Part shown: positions 21,105 through 31,492 of the stretch, in pieces
How the letters are laid out: each line of letters begins with the position of its first letter
Numbering within the stretch: the stretch's first letter is position 1
Position numbers and translations under genes: made by a program
From: Pegoplata infirma
Taxonomy: Eukaryota > Arthropoda > Insecta > Diptera > Anthomyiidae
Assembly (NCBI GenBank): GCA_963921195.1
Contig: OY992538.1
Coordinates: forward strand, 12,114,330 to 12,178,329
Reading direction: 5' to 3'
DNA: 64,000 bases
Notes under the pieces: model-generated
Told to the model about the DNA's origin: nothing
What the model saw: the letters and a program-made list of their open reading frames with translations, nothing else
Databases searched by the model: none

Positions 21105-22449
21105 CCAGAAATTGCCAACGGTACCAAAACAAAAGTACTGGCAAAGCAATTTATTTTTTGTATAGCAAGCTCTTTTTAGTAAAGTACTTGGTTTCACCGA
21201 ATTAAGTACTTTGCTAGTACATTTTTACCAAACTAAAGGCGGTTTATTTATTTGAAATATTTTTTTTTAATAATTTAATTAAATTTTAACATTTTATGAT
21301 GGTAGTGGAAGTTAAAAAAAATCGCTACATTCAATGAAAATATTACCTTTTAAAAATATATCATCACATTTGTATTTAGACAGCTTTCTATTTAAAATTT
21401 CAGTAACTTTAATTACATTTTCATTGTCGAGTAAACATACGTTATCTGGATGAATTGGTTTTATTTTAAAACCATTAATGTTTACGAAAGAAAATACAAC
21501 TCTCTATTCCGAGCTTTCTTTTATATTCCTAGAGAGTATTTGGAACTTCTATTAAGAGGATGTAGCAATAAAAACGCGAATTTCTTAATTTGTTGACGTT
21601 TTTGCGAAATTAGCCCCTAAATTTGTCTTTGATAAAAAACTTGCTTTTACCATCATGTTGAATTTTATCACCATGTTGTATATGGCAGCACCATTTTTCA
21701 AGATAATTTAAGGGTCCATCTTTAAGTAAATAATGTGGTAACCTTGCAGAATTTACTGACCAAAAATTATTTTTTTGGACAAATTTTTCGTTAGTTATTT
21801 GTTTAAGGTTACCACATTATATAGTTAAAGATGGACCCTTAAGTCATCTTGTAAAATGATTCTGCCATAAAAAAAGTTTTTCGCAATTTAGAGGTTTATT
21901 TCGCGAGAACCTCGAAAAATTAAGAAATTCTCGAATTTAAGGGCTTAAGATGAAAAGCTTTAAACCAAATTTGCATCAGAAACATTGCTACAAGTCAAGA
22001 AAACTTTACCATGCATCGAAAAACGGAGTACGCCATTCGACTCAGCATGTCTCAAATATATGGAAATGTTGGTCATACCTCTTATTTTCTATAATAGTGG
22101 TCACTTTTGTCATGCTGTGTAATTTATATATAATTTATTTAAAATAGAAAAATTAAAAAAAAAAGATTTCTAATGTACAAATTATTAAATAAAAAAAATA
22201 TTTTATTAAATACATTTTTAATTTTTTAATGGGTTGCTTTAGTTAAAAAGCAATTTTAAAAATTCTCGGATAGTACTTTTTAAAGTACAGGGAAAGCGCT
22301 TTTAAAAGTACTTTGCCACTACTAAATGGTGTTATCATTTAGCATCTTAGCAAGTACTAAAAACCCAAAAAAATGTACTTTGCCAGTATTAATACTACCT
22401 TATTAGGTACTTTGCCAGATCTGGCCCGTATGTATTTTTCTGCCTGGGT
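21105..22449. mobile_element. 1.35-kb element, CCCAG(C/G)CAGAAA ends
   Basis: CCCAGCCAGAAA at 21109 is inverted at 22449 (TTTTTCTGCCTGGG). Subterminal GTACTTTGCCAGTA / TACTGGCAAAGTAC words occur on both sides (21125-21235 and 22265-22415). It is inserted in the GTGATCAC satellite. The target duplication is unclear (TT on both sides). It contains a nested inverted repeat at 21583-21905. Confidence 0.6.
21583..21905. repeat. nested ~320-bp foldback
   Basis: TTAAGGGTCCATCTTTAAGT with ATAATGTGGTAACCTT at about 21709-21752 is inverted at about 21811-21845. The outer GAATTTCTTAATTT(T)..CGCGA parts pair less well. Non-coding. Confidence 0.55.
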
Positions 22450-22927
22450 TAATATAAAAAAGGCGTATCTCAATTTTTTTTTTTTGAAAACAAGTTTTGT
22501 ACGTATTCTGGTAAACCACTCTCAAATAAAAATAAATAAAAAAATGGGAGTGCTAAATTCGGCTGTGCTGAATCTGTTATACCCTCAAAAATGTAAAAAA
22601 TATAAAAAAAATATATAAAAAAATCTGGGGCCTGTTTTTTTTTTTTTGGTGGGGGGGGGTGGTTTTGAGTAGGTTTCCCTTTCCCACTCACGATAAAGTT
22701 TTACCAATTCATTTATTATGCATTTTGCACTACAGTAATAAAATTGTGTCATCATTTTTATAATAAATTGAACGTACACTCCCACAAAAGGGGGCGCCAA
22801 AAAAAATCAACATTTTCTAACTCCCTGGGTCTAACTACAGGACTTTGAACTTCTCTTTCCATAAAAATGCTTCATTTGCTTAACAAAAATATAAAAACGG
22901 ACGGACGGACGGACGGACATTCATCAC

Positions 22928-23986
22928 TAGGGATGAGATTTCCAGGCAAATGCATGTTTTTTGTCGATAGTCTAAAAACGATATCGACCAATTATCTTTC
23001 CGAATCAAGAAATTTGCGTTAAAATTGCATCGATTTGTTTTTGCATATTTTGGTGAAAATGCATATTTTTGCATATTTTGATTTTAAATGCATATTTTGT
23101 GCATATTTCAAACTTTTAAGTGCATATTTTGGCATTAATTAGTAGAGTCCGACCGAAACCAGTTTTCGAGGCCGAACCGAAATCGAACCGAATATTCGGC
23201 CGAAAAAGTAATATTCGGCCGAAACCGAACCGAAACCGAAACTTAAAAAAAACTACCGCCTGGCATGAATAAAATTATTAAAAAGTTGTTAAAGATTAAT
23301 ATACAGCATATAATGCTTTTAAACCATAGGAATTGTTGTATTTAAAAAAAAAAAAATATATGTTTTTTTAAAAAACTTACAAAAAAATTGTATATTTCAT
23401 TTGCAGATTAGGAGAAAATAATTTTTGAACTGACAGTTTTACATTTATTGCATGAACTTGTAACATTTTCTTCAATTGAACTGAAACAAGTGTAATGAAA
23501 TGCGAAATCAAAAAATTCACCGACTTTTTTACATATTTTTTTAAAATACCAAAAAGTTTCGGCTAATATTCGGCCAAAATTTTGCCGAATACCGAATAGA
23601 GGCCGAAACCCCATTATTCGGAAGAAACCGAGACTGAAACCGAATATTCGGTCGGACTCTATTAATTAGCAAAAACACAAATTGAAATTTATTTTTTTCA
23701 AAAACTATTTTAAATTTTAAATAAAAAATTTTAATAAGAAATTTTTTATAAATTTTCTTTATTTTTAAAAAAATTTTGCTTATTTAAATGTTTAAAATGG
23801 TACTATTTAAACCCAGCGTTGTTTTTTTGCTTTTTAAAAAGTTTTTTCTATGAAAACAAGATTTTTATTGTACATATTTTATTTTTTAGTGCATATTTTA
23901 AGGTTTTTTAGTGCATATTTTGAATTTTTTAGCGTATATTTTAAGCGCATATTTTAGATTTTTAGTGCATGAAAATCTCATCCCTA
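22928..23986. mobile_element. 1.06-kb hAT-like element, TSD TTCATCAC
   Basis: TTCATCAC at 22920-22927 and 23987-23994 brackets ends TAGGGATGAGATTTCCAGGC and its near-inverse. TGCATATTTT words are repeated inside both ends (23040-23110, 23880-23960). The exact 8-bp duplication and TIR start fit hAT. No transposase. It contains another hAT-like element. Confidence 0.85.
23143..23661. mobile_element. 519-bp hAT-like element, TSD TTAATTAG
   Basis: TTAATTAG at 23135-23142 and 23662-23669 brackets ends TAGAGTCCGACCGAAACC and its inverse. Subterminal CCGAATATTCGGCCG palindromes occur on both sides. Nested within the 22928-23986 element. Confidence 0.85.
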
Positions 23987-24139
23987 TTCATCACCCAAAA
24001 ATTTCTGAAATATAATTGAAAAAAAATCTCTTTAGCTACGGTTGCTAAAATGCTATCAGTTGTGATAAATGTTATACATTTTCAAAATTCCTTTTTTGTT
24101 CGAAATTTGTTTTTTTGTTCGAAATTTGTTTTTTATTTA

Positions 24140-25950
24140 AATTTACTTCCTAACTAAAAGAACTATTTTTTTTTTGCAAAAAAAAAAACAAATGCAATTT
24201 ACTCCTAGAGGTGCTAATAAAGCGAACAGAGAAAAAAAATTTACCCTAAATTGCAATTTAATACCAAATAAGAGCAGCTTGGCTGAAAATATCAAAAAAA
24301 TTTGATCACCGCAATAAATTTGCAAAAATTTTTTTAATAAAATTTTTCTACAAAAAATTTACTTTAATCCTAACTAGAAGTGCTAGATCGAAAATAACAA
24401 ATAATTGTGATCACTCCTTAAGCAAAGGTGCTAGAATGAAAAAAGATTAAAATTGTGATCACCACTATAAATTTCGCAAAATGCATTTTCAAAAAAAAAT
24501 TGCAATTTTTTTCTCTTGACTTTCAAAAATACTTTTTTTTCATTGAATGAAAATAACAAAAACTGGTGATCACCACTAAAAATTTCTCAAAATCCATTTT
24601 CAAAAAAAAATTGCAATTTTTTTCTTTTGACTTATAAAAATATTATTTTTTTTTTTTATTGAATGAAAATAACAAAAACTGGTGATCACCACTATAAATT
24701 GCCAAAAATCTTAAATTTATTTGTGTTAATTTCTTTAAAAATAATATTCTATTCTAACTCAGTAATTAGGAGCGCTAGGGCGAAAAGAACCATCGAAATT
24801 ATGAAAAAAATAGTGAGCACTCTTAAACTAAAAGGAAAATATATAAAAAATTGTAAACACCGCAGTAAATTTCTCACAATCCATTTTCTAAAAAAAAAAA
24901 CTGGAATTTAAATTTAAACGTCCAAATTCATAAAAAATAAAAGCGTTTAATAACAGGTTTATTAATCGAATTTCCATACAAAATTTCTTTTATAAACCTC
25001 TTATTAGCCTCTTGTAACTTTTATGAATTTGAAGGAATATGTTTATCGCCTTAATAAATTTGCAAAATCTTTTTTAAATTAAATTTTTCTAAATAAATAT
25101 AATTTAAATTATTTGATCACTGCTGGAACTTTTTAATAATAATTTTTGTTGTATTTTTTATTTTGAATAGTAATTGCTATTTAGTTCTGTACTAGAAGTG
25201 CAAGAACGAAAGTAACAAAAAATGGTGATCACTACTACAAATTCCAAAAAATTAATATTTGTAGTTAATTTTTTCAAAAAATTTTCTATCCTAAATTGGC
25301 ATTTACTCCTTTACTAGAAGTGCTAGAGTGAAAGTAAGATAAAATAGTGATCAGTCTTAAACTAAAGTTGCTAGAACGAAAATAGCTAAAAATTATGATC
25401 ACGGCTATAAAATTCTCACAATCCATTTTCTAAAAAAAAAAACTAAATGCAATTCAAATTTAAAATCGATATCACCTTTATAATTTTTAAAAATCGTTTT
25501 TCTTAAAATTTTTCTAAAAACCATTAATTGAAATTTTCTGGTCACTGCTGAACTTTTTCAAAAATTCATTTTTGAATGAATTTTTATTTTTTTTAACTTT
25601 AAGTGGAATTTACTTCTGTACAAGAGATGCAAGAACGAAAGTAACCAAAACTGGTGATCACCACTCTAAATTCACAAAAATCAATATAATATATTATTAT
25701 GTATATAATTTTGGCAAAATAATTTTCGACATATTTAGAGGCGCTAGGGCGCTTTTATTTACTCTTTAACAAAAAGTGCTAGAGCGAAACAAAAAAGAAA
25801 ATGCAATAAAAAATAACAAAAGTTTGTGATTACAGCAAACAATTTTTAGTCAAAATTTTTGTTACAAAAATAAAATATATAGTTGCATTGTACAAAATTA
25901 GGGCATTAAATCCAATTTAAACTGGTGATCTCCTTAAAAATCGTTTTTAA
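24140..25950. repeat. degenerate GTGATCAC repeat array
   Basis: About eight diverged units share CTAGAAGTGCTAGA.CGAAAATAAC, TGGTGATCACCACT and TTTCTCAAAATCCATTTTC with the 235-bp array at 20280. This looks like an older part of the same repeat domain, split by the 21105-24060 insertions. Confidence 0.6.
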
Positions 25951-26283
25951 TGAAATTCTTTTTAAAAAAGTCATTGCTGCAAAAAACTGTTACTTTCACT
26001 GTTGCCAATTATTTTTCACCAAAATCGTCTTAATTCCACTAAAAAGCGCTAAAAATCGCCAAAAAAAATTTGCGGGGAAAATTTAAAATTCTCCTGCTAA
26101 ATTACGAAAAAAAAGTACTGAAAATCGACTAACTTAGCGTTTTTGATTGACAAAAAAAAGAAAAATTAAAAAAAAAACTCGCAAGTAATTTTTTCCCCAC
26201 AAATTGACTTTTCATTAAAAAAAAAGTGATAGAAACCGCAAAAAAATTAGTGGGGATAATTTAAAATTTTCCCGCTAAGTGCG
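25951..26283. other. repeat-derived spacer
   Basis: It contains CGACTAACTTAGCGTTTTTGATTG, repeated in variant form at about 27680-27730, either side of the 26286 element. This suggests the element split a short duplicated segment. No gene is seen. Confidence 0.4.
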
Positions 26284-26285
26284 TA

Positions 26286-27569
26286 CACGCAAAAAAAAAT
26301 CTGTGTCAGATTGAGCAATCCTACTTGGTAAAATTTTTTTCATGCCAAAAAAAATTTTTTACCAAATTTTTGCTAAAATTATGCTTGTCGATGTTAAAGT
26401 AACATAATTTATTTTTTATCTAAAATAACCAAGTAGCTTGCACAATAACGCAAATTACTTGCACAAAAATTTATCGAAAGAAAACAACAAAAACAAATAC
26501 AGACCGCCATATATTATTTTGTATTTTTGTGTGCGTGCTTCGTTTATTTTTTGTGTTATAAAAACGTAAAAAGGAAATTGATAAATAAAATTAAAATAAA
26601 TGAATAAATAAAAATAAATAATTAGTTTTTTAAAAGATAAATAAATGTAAGATAAAAAAATGCTAAAGTTAATTTTGCTGTCATAACTTAAAACACCATT
26701 CATTTAGCAAAACCAATGGAGTCCCAGACGTTTGTTTCAATGAATTACAAATGGAATGATAAAGTGAGTATACCCCTATTCCGAAGATACCAATTCGGTT
26801 TAATAGATTTTTAGTTAAAAATTAATTTATATTTTTACAGGGTACTGCTAAATAAATTGTTGAAGCTATGGCGAATCCTTCACTACAATAAAGAGCGTGG
26901 GCACCAGTTCTCCCTTTAGTCATAAAATTGAAACCTAAAAGCTCATTTATATAGCAAAGCCAATGGAGTCCAGACCTGTTTTGATGAGTTACAAATAGAA
27001 TCACAAAGTAAGTGTTCCTCCCAACCAAAGGACCAATGGGGTTTACTAGTTTTTTAAATTAAAAATTTATGTTTTGTAATAATTTTCTATTTTTACAGGA
27101 TGCTTTTAAATAAATTCGTGAAGCTATAGCGGATCCTTCACTTCAAGAAAAAGCGTAGGCAGCAGTCACTGGAGAAAATTGTACATAAAGGGTCAGTTGG
27201 TCGGTGGTAAATAAAATCCTACACAACATTTATTATATTATTATGGATTTATTCTGTGAAAATTTTTAATTCAACAAATATACAAATTTTTACAAAAATT
27301 TTATAGAAAATTTATTTTAGCATAAATATGGTAATTTTTAGCATTATTTCGGGTCGCCTTTTCTAATAATTTGGGTATATTTCACCATATTTCTTTTGGT
27401 ATATTTTACCAAGTTTTTGCTTAAATAGCATTAGCATTTTCTTCAAAATTTTTTACATAAGTGTTTTGGCTAAATTACGAAAACTACTTCGTCGGTTGTA
27501 GTTTTAGCATATTCTTGGTAAAATTATGCCAGATTTTTGCTCACTCCGACACAGATTTTTTTTTGCGTG
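26286..27569. mobile_element. TA-flanked CACGCAAAA element with duplicated insert
   Basis: CACGCAAAAAAAAATCTGTG at 26286 is inverted at 27569, with TA at 26284-26285 and 27570-27571. ACCAAG / TTTTACCAA words recur inside both ends. The termini resemble the CACTCAAA elements. Between the ends, 26700-26935 and 26945-27175 are two diverged copies of one segment with exon-like borders (see next entry). Confidence 0.65.
26700..27175 (+). pseudogene. two tandem copies of a gene-like fragment in a transposon
   Basis: Copy 1 reads ATGGAGTCCCAGACG.. to AATTACAAATGGAATGATAAA, then GTGAGT, about 77 nt, TTTTTACAG and a second block with GAAGCTATGGCGAATCC. Copy 2 shows the same order with GTAAGT, about 90 nt and TTTTTACAG. 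The second blocks, read together, suggest residues like EA(M/I)A(N/D)PSLQ, but in-frame stops break both. No family was recognised. The GT..AG spacing in both copies is seen; that it derives from a captured host gene is an inference, and the first block also resembles the GACAAACTTATATATACCC end of GGAC-type elements. Confidence 0.35.
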
Positions 27570-27579
27570 TATTTACAAT

Positions 27580-27668
27580 GGGCAATTTTAATTGCGACAG
27601 AGAGGTAAGATTCTTCCCTCTCTCTCCGATACACTATAAAATCAGAATTGCGGCAATTAAAATTGCCC
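27580..27668. mobile_element. small MITE, CAATTTTAATTGC TIRs, copy 2
   Basis: GGGCAATTTTAATTGC and its inverse enclose GAGAGGTAAGATTCTTCCC..CTCTCTCCGATACACTATAAA. Compared with 9764-9880, much of the left arm is deleted. Confidence 0.7.
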
Positions 27669-28051
27669 TGCTGAATTCGGACTAAACTACGAAAAAAGCG
27701 CTGAAAACCGAAAAACTTGGCGTTTTTGATTGAAAATTAATCCTACAAACTAGATTTAGCGGACGTTGGTAACAGTGGTTACTTTTCATAAAATAATTTT
27801 GTTGTACTTTATTTTTTAAATTTTAATTGCCTTTTTCCTTGATGACAAAATCGCTTATTTCATAAAAATAAAATATCTGGCAGCATTAGAGTAGAAGCTA
27901 TTTTTAGAGATGGTAGTGAAACTCGATATTTGAATTACCCTGTGTTTCATAAAAAAAATAAAAACAGCTGTTGATAACAAAAAACTTGTTTAGTTAGGTT
28001 TTGTCCAAAAAAATGTTAAAATTGTGAAAACTGAAAATTTTGTGCAAAAAT
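27669..28051 (+). other. upstream flank and 5' UTR of CNOT11
   Basis: No core promoter motif is clear. The sequence changes from repeat-like (to about 27900) to leader-like before the ATG. The next upstream TTG in frame is not a plausible fly start, so ATG at 28052 was chosen. Confidence 0.3.
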
Positions 28052-29233
28052 ATGACTACCAATAGCTTACCTGCCCCGGAATTCTTTTCCATAGCTCCAC
28101 CATTAATGGATTTCGAGTCGGAATTAATATGGTTTGATTTAACTGAATCATTTACCCAAAAGGTTGAATATGACAAAAGCAGTCGCATCAGTACCAATAC
28201 CAGGGAGCTAATGGAGTTGGCATTCACTCAACCCTTAAATTTACAAGATCAAAAGCTGCTACTAAATGAATTGGCCAAAAATCCATTCTTTGTTTATCAA
28301 ATACGTTTAACACCAGACAAGGTAAGTGATACGATTTAAAATGACAATTTGTCAATGGGACATGGGGGAGTTTTAAATTTGTCAATTGGGAGTTTTTTGA
28401 CGTTGGAATCAGAACAAAAATTTTTAAAACAAATATCTTTTAAACGGCCTTAAAAGGTCTAACTAAAGGGAACCACCGATTATTTTTGAAATTTGAATAT
28501 TTTGAGGACAAAAAACGGGGTTTATCCCAATGGAATGAGGGAAATGGGATATGTCCATAAATATACGCCTTATACCTATTCTAACTGTCTTTTTCCCGTT
28601 TTTCATAGTTACCCCGTTTGGTGGAAAATAATCCATTAATATCATTTGAAATATTACTAAAGCTAATGGATTCTCCCGAAATAACGGAATATTTTCATGT
28701 ATTGGTTAACATGGACATTACCTTACACTCTATGGAAGTCGTTAACAGGTAAAGAAGCCCTAAAACTATCATTCCAAATTATCTGTTATTAATCCATAAT
28801 TTTCTCCTTTTAGATTAACCACATCCGTTAATTTACCCACTGAATTCATTCATTTGTACATAAGCAATTGTATATCATCCTGTGAAAATGTCAAGGATAA
28901 GTACATGCAATCCCGTTTAGTACGTTTGGTATGCGTATTTTTGCAATCTTTGATTAGAAATAAAATTATCAATGTAAAGGTATGTTTTGTTCTTTAATTA
29001 ATTTTCTATAACAAATTATTAAACTTTTTTTTAATTTTCAGGAACTATTTATAGAAATCGAAACATTTTGTGTAGTTTTCAATCGCATAAAGGAAGCTGT
29101 AGCCTTATATCGTCTATTAAAGCATTTAGATATGGGAGACCCGGTACAGAATCCAACCCCTACAAATGGTGGAGGAGGTTCCAACACCACTTCTTCATCA
29201 TCAAATTCTAACAAAAATGGAGCAAATAAATAA
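28052..29233 (+). CDS. Not11: CCR4-NOT complex subunit 11
   Basis: CNOT11 pairs with CNOT10 and docks on the N-terminal part of NOT1 in the cytoplasmic deadenylase that shortens mRNA poly(A) tails. Four exons, 28052-28321, 28609-28748, 28814-28979 and 29042-29233, join with GT..AG borders and matching phases into 255 residues. [69 protein letters not shown] and [16 protein letters not shown] align closely with the C-terminal domain of human CNOT11 (formerly DUF2363). The N-terminal CNOT10-binding half of the human protein is absent, and no upstream exon was found. The tail after residue 220 is Asn/Ser/Gly-rich and not conserved. Start ATG 28052 has A-rich context; AATAAA follows the stop by eight bases. 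Confidence 0.93.
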
Positions 29234-29240
29234 CCTTAGA

Positions 29241-29246
29241 AATAAA
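29241..29246 (+). terminator. poly(A) signal of CNOT11
   Basis: AATAAA begins 8 nt after the stop codon, so the 3' UTR would be very short if it is used. Other weaker signals follow. Confidence 0.5.
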
Positions 29247-29452
29247 AGGTTGTAATTAAAACAACTCTAAATGTAGTAATGACTAAAACGTTCTTTAAAC
29301 AAAATTTGCAACAATAATGGGTAACTATAACTTTTTAACTTTTTTTCTAATTTTTACATGAAAATCTTATATGCAAAAGAAAATTCTTTTCTAATATAAA
29401 AACTGATATGTATCTTCACCTTAAATCCAAAATCTAGTACCCTATTAAGTAC

Positions 29453-31492
29453 ATATGGGGCATTCCAAGCCAAATCACTCACTTTTAGACCCGACCCCTT
29501 TCGATTTATTTTATTTTTGGATATGTTTTAGTCCTTATTAAATGCAACTTGGACACCAATTTTCAGCCTTTTATTCCAAGATGCCGTTGAGTAATAAATT
29601 TTTCAAAATGGCGATTTTCTCCAAAAAATTAAAAAATTGAAATATTTAATTAATTTTGACCATTAAAAAATATAGATATTTTAAAAAAAGTTGGACAACG
29701 TTTTGTTGGTATTTAAATATAGTTTTAGAAAAAAATATGAAAAAATTATTCGAAGTAATTATCACTTATGTTTTGACGTTTAAAAATTAAAATCGACTTT
29801 TTGAAAAAGTCCGAAACCTTCGATTTTTTTGTAAAAAACTGTAAAAATTCTACTCTAAATTACGCAACTTTTAAGCCATAACTCGAGATGTGATCACAAT
29901 TCTTTCTATTTTTTTTTTTAATTTTTAAAATTGCACCTTTTATATTTTGGCTCTGATTTATTTTATATGGAGCTCCAAAAAAAAAAAAAATTGGTAGAAA
30001 CTGACCCTAACTTACCCTAAATATATTCATTTGGAGGTAAATATACGTCTCACAAAAATTTAGGACGATCGGACATGGGTAAGGCGTTTAGCATGGTCCT
30101 TGAAGTTTAGAAAACGTATTACAAGGAAAAATATGAATTTTTTCTGTTTTCGAAATTTTTTGGTATTTTAAGTTAAGTTTTAATTCAAGTGCTTACAGAA
30201 TTATGATGTGGAGTAAAATTCCTTTCTAATAAGGTACTAAAAACTAAAATCGGTTGAAAATCAGCCAAGTTATTACAACTTCCCCAGGCATCTAGCGTGT
30301 GCCATACCACTTGATTAAAAAATACGAGTCCCTTTTTTTAAATTTATTGAAATTTTCTACTGTAATAACAATTTTTCATTATTCATGTTTAAGTGTAATA
30401 TTTTTTTGGTTTTTCCAAATTTTAAAACAAAAAAAGAAAATTTTTTTTAAAATAGAGGTTTCAAAAGGGTGTTGAAAATGTAGGCATTTTTAGCACTAAT
30501 TTAAAAAATGTTAGCAAAACACAATATGAAAAATACTTGTCATCTAATTACATTTGAACTTGAAGAATAAAAAAATGTTATTACAGTAGAAAATTTCAAT
30601 GAATTTCCAAAATCGTATTATATTGCTTAATCAAGTGTTCTGACATACGTTAGATGCCTGGGGAAGTTGTAATAACTTGGCTGATTTTTAACCGATTTTA
30701 GTCTTTGGTACCTTATTAGAGAGGCATTTTACTCCGTATTATAATTCTGTAACCACTTGAATTAAAACTTAACTTAAAATACCAAAAAAATTGAGAAAAC
30801 AGAAAAAAACTCATATTTTTCCTTGTAATCCGTTTTCTAAACTTCAAGGCCCATGCGGAACACCTTATCCATGTCCGATCGTTCTTAATTTTTGTGAGGC
30901 GTATTTTTGCCTCGAAATGAATATATCTAGGGTAAGTTAGGGTCAGTATCTACCAATTTAATTTTTTTGGAGCACCATATAAAATAAATCGGAGTCAAAA
31001 AATAAAAGGTGCAATTTTCAAAATTTGAAAGAAAATAGAACAAATTGCGATCACATCTCGAATTATAGCTTAAAAGTTGCGTAATTAAGAGTAGAACTTT
31101 TAGACGTTTGTAAAAAAAAATCGAAGGTTTCGGACTTTTTCAAAAAGTCGATTTTAATTTTTAAACGTTAAAAAATAAGTGAAAATTACTTCGAATAATT
31201 TTTTTAATATTTTTTTCTAAAATTACATTTAAATACCAACAAAACGTTGTCCAACTTTTTTTAAGATATCTATATTTTTAACTGGTCAAAATTAATTGAA
31301 AATTTTAATTTTTCCATTTTTTTGAAAAAATCGCCATTTTGAAAAATTGATTACTCAACACCATCTTGGAATAAAAGGCTGAAAATTGGTGTCCATGTTG
31401 CATTTAATAAGTACTAAAACATATCCAAAAATAAAATAAATCGAAAGGGGTCGGGTCTAAAAGTGAGTGATTTGGCCTGGAATGCCCCATAT
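29453..31492. mobile_element. 2.04-kb foldback element, GGCATTCCA ends
   Basis: Two arms of about 1 kb, highly similar and inverted, meet near 30450-30500. GACCCGACCCCTTTCGATTT (29490) is answered by AAATCGAAAGGGGTCGGGTC (about 31438), and TAACTTGGCTGATTTT-type sequence appears inverted in the other arm. The ends ATATGGGGCATTCCA(A/G)GCC match the style of 8115-9206. It sits between the convergent CNOT11 and IntS1 genes. A transcript through it would form a roughly 1-kb hairpin. Confidence 0.85.

Larger units (their letters stand above)
22540..24060 (+). mobile_element. DINE/Helentron-like element broken by hAT insertions
   Basis: GCTAAATTCGGCTGTGCTGAATC then GTTATACCCTC (22551-22586) match the left part of the 14209 element. 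(GGAC)n lies at about 22897-22918. It is interrupted at 22928-23986 by a hAT-like element and resumes with ACCCAAAAATTTCTGAAATA. The right end was not located, so the end coordinate is approximate. Confidence 0.5.

Noticed and set aside
28040..28051. Upstream start for CNOT11 at 28040
   Set aside because: The codon is TTG; the first ATG in frame is at 28052.
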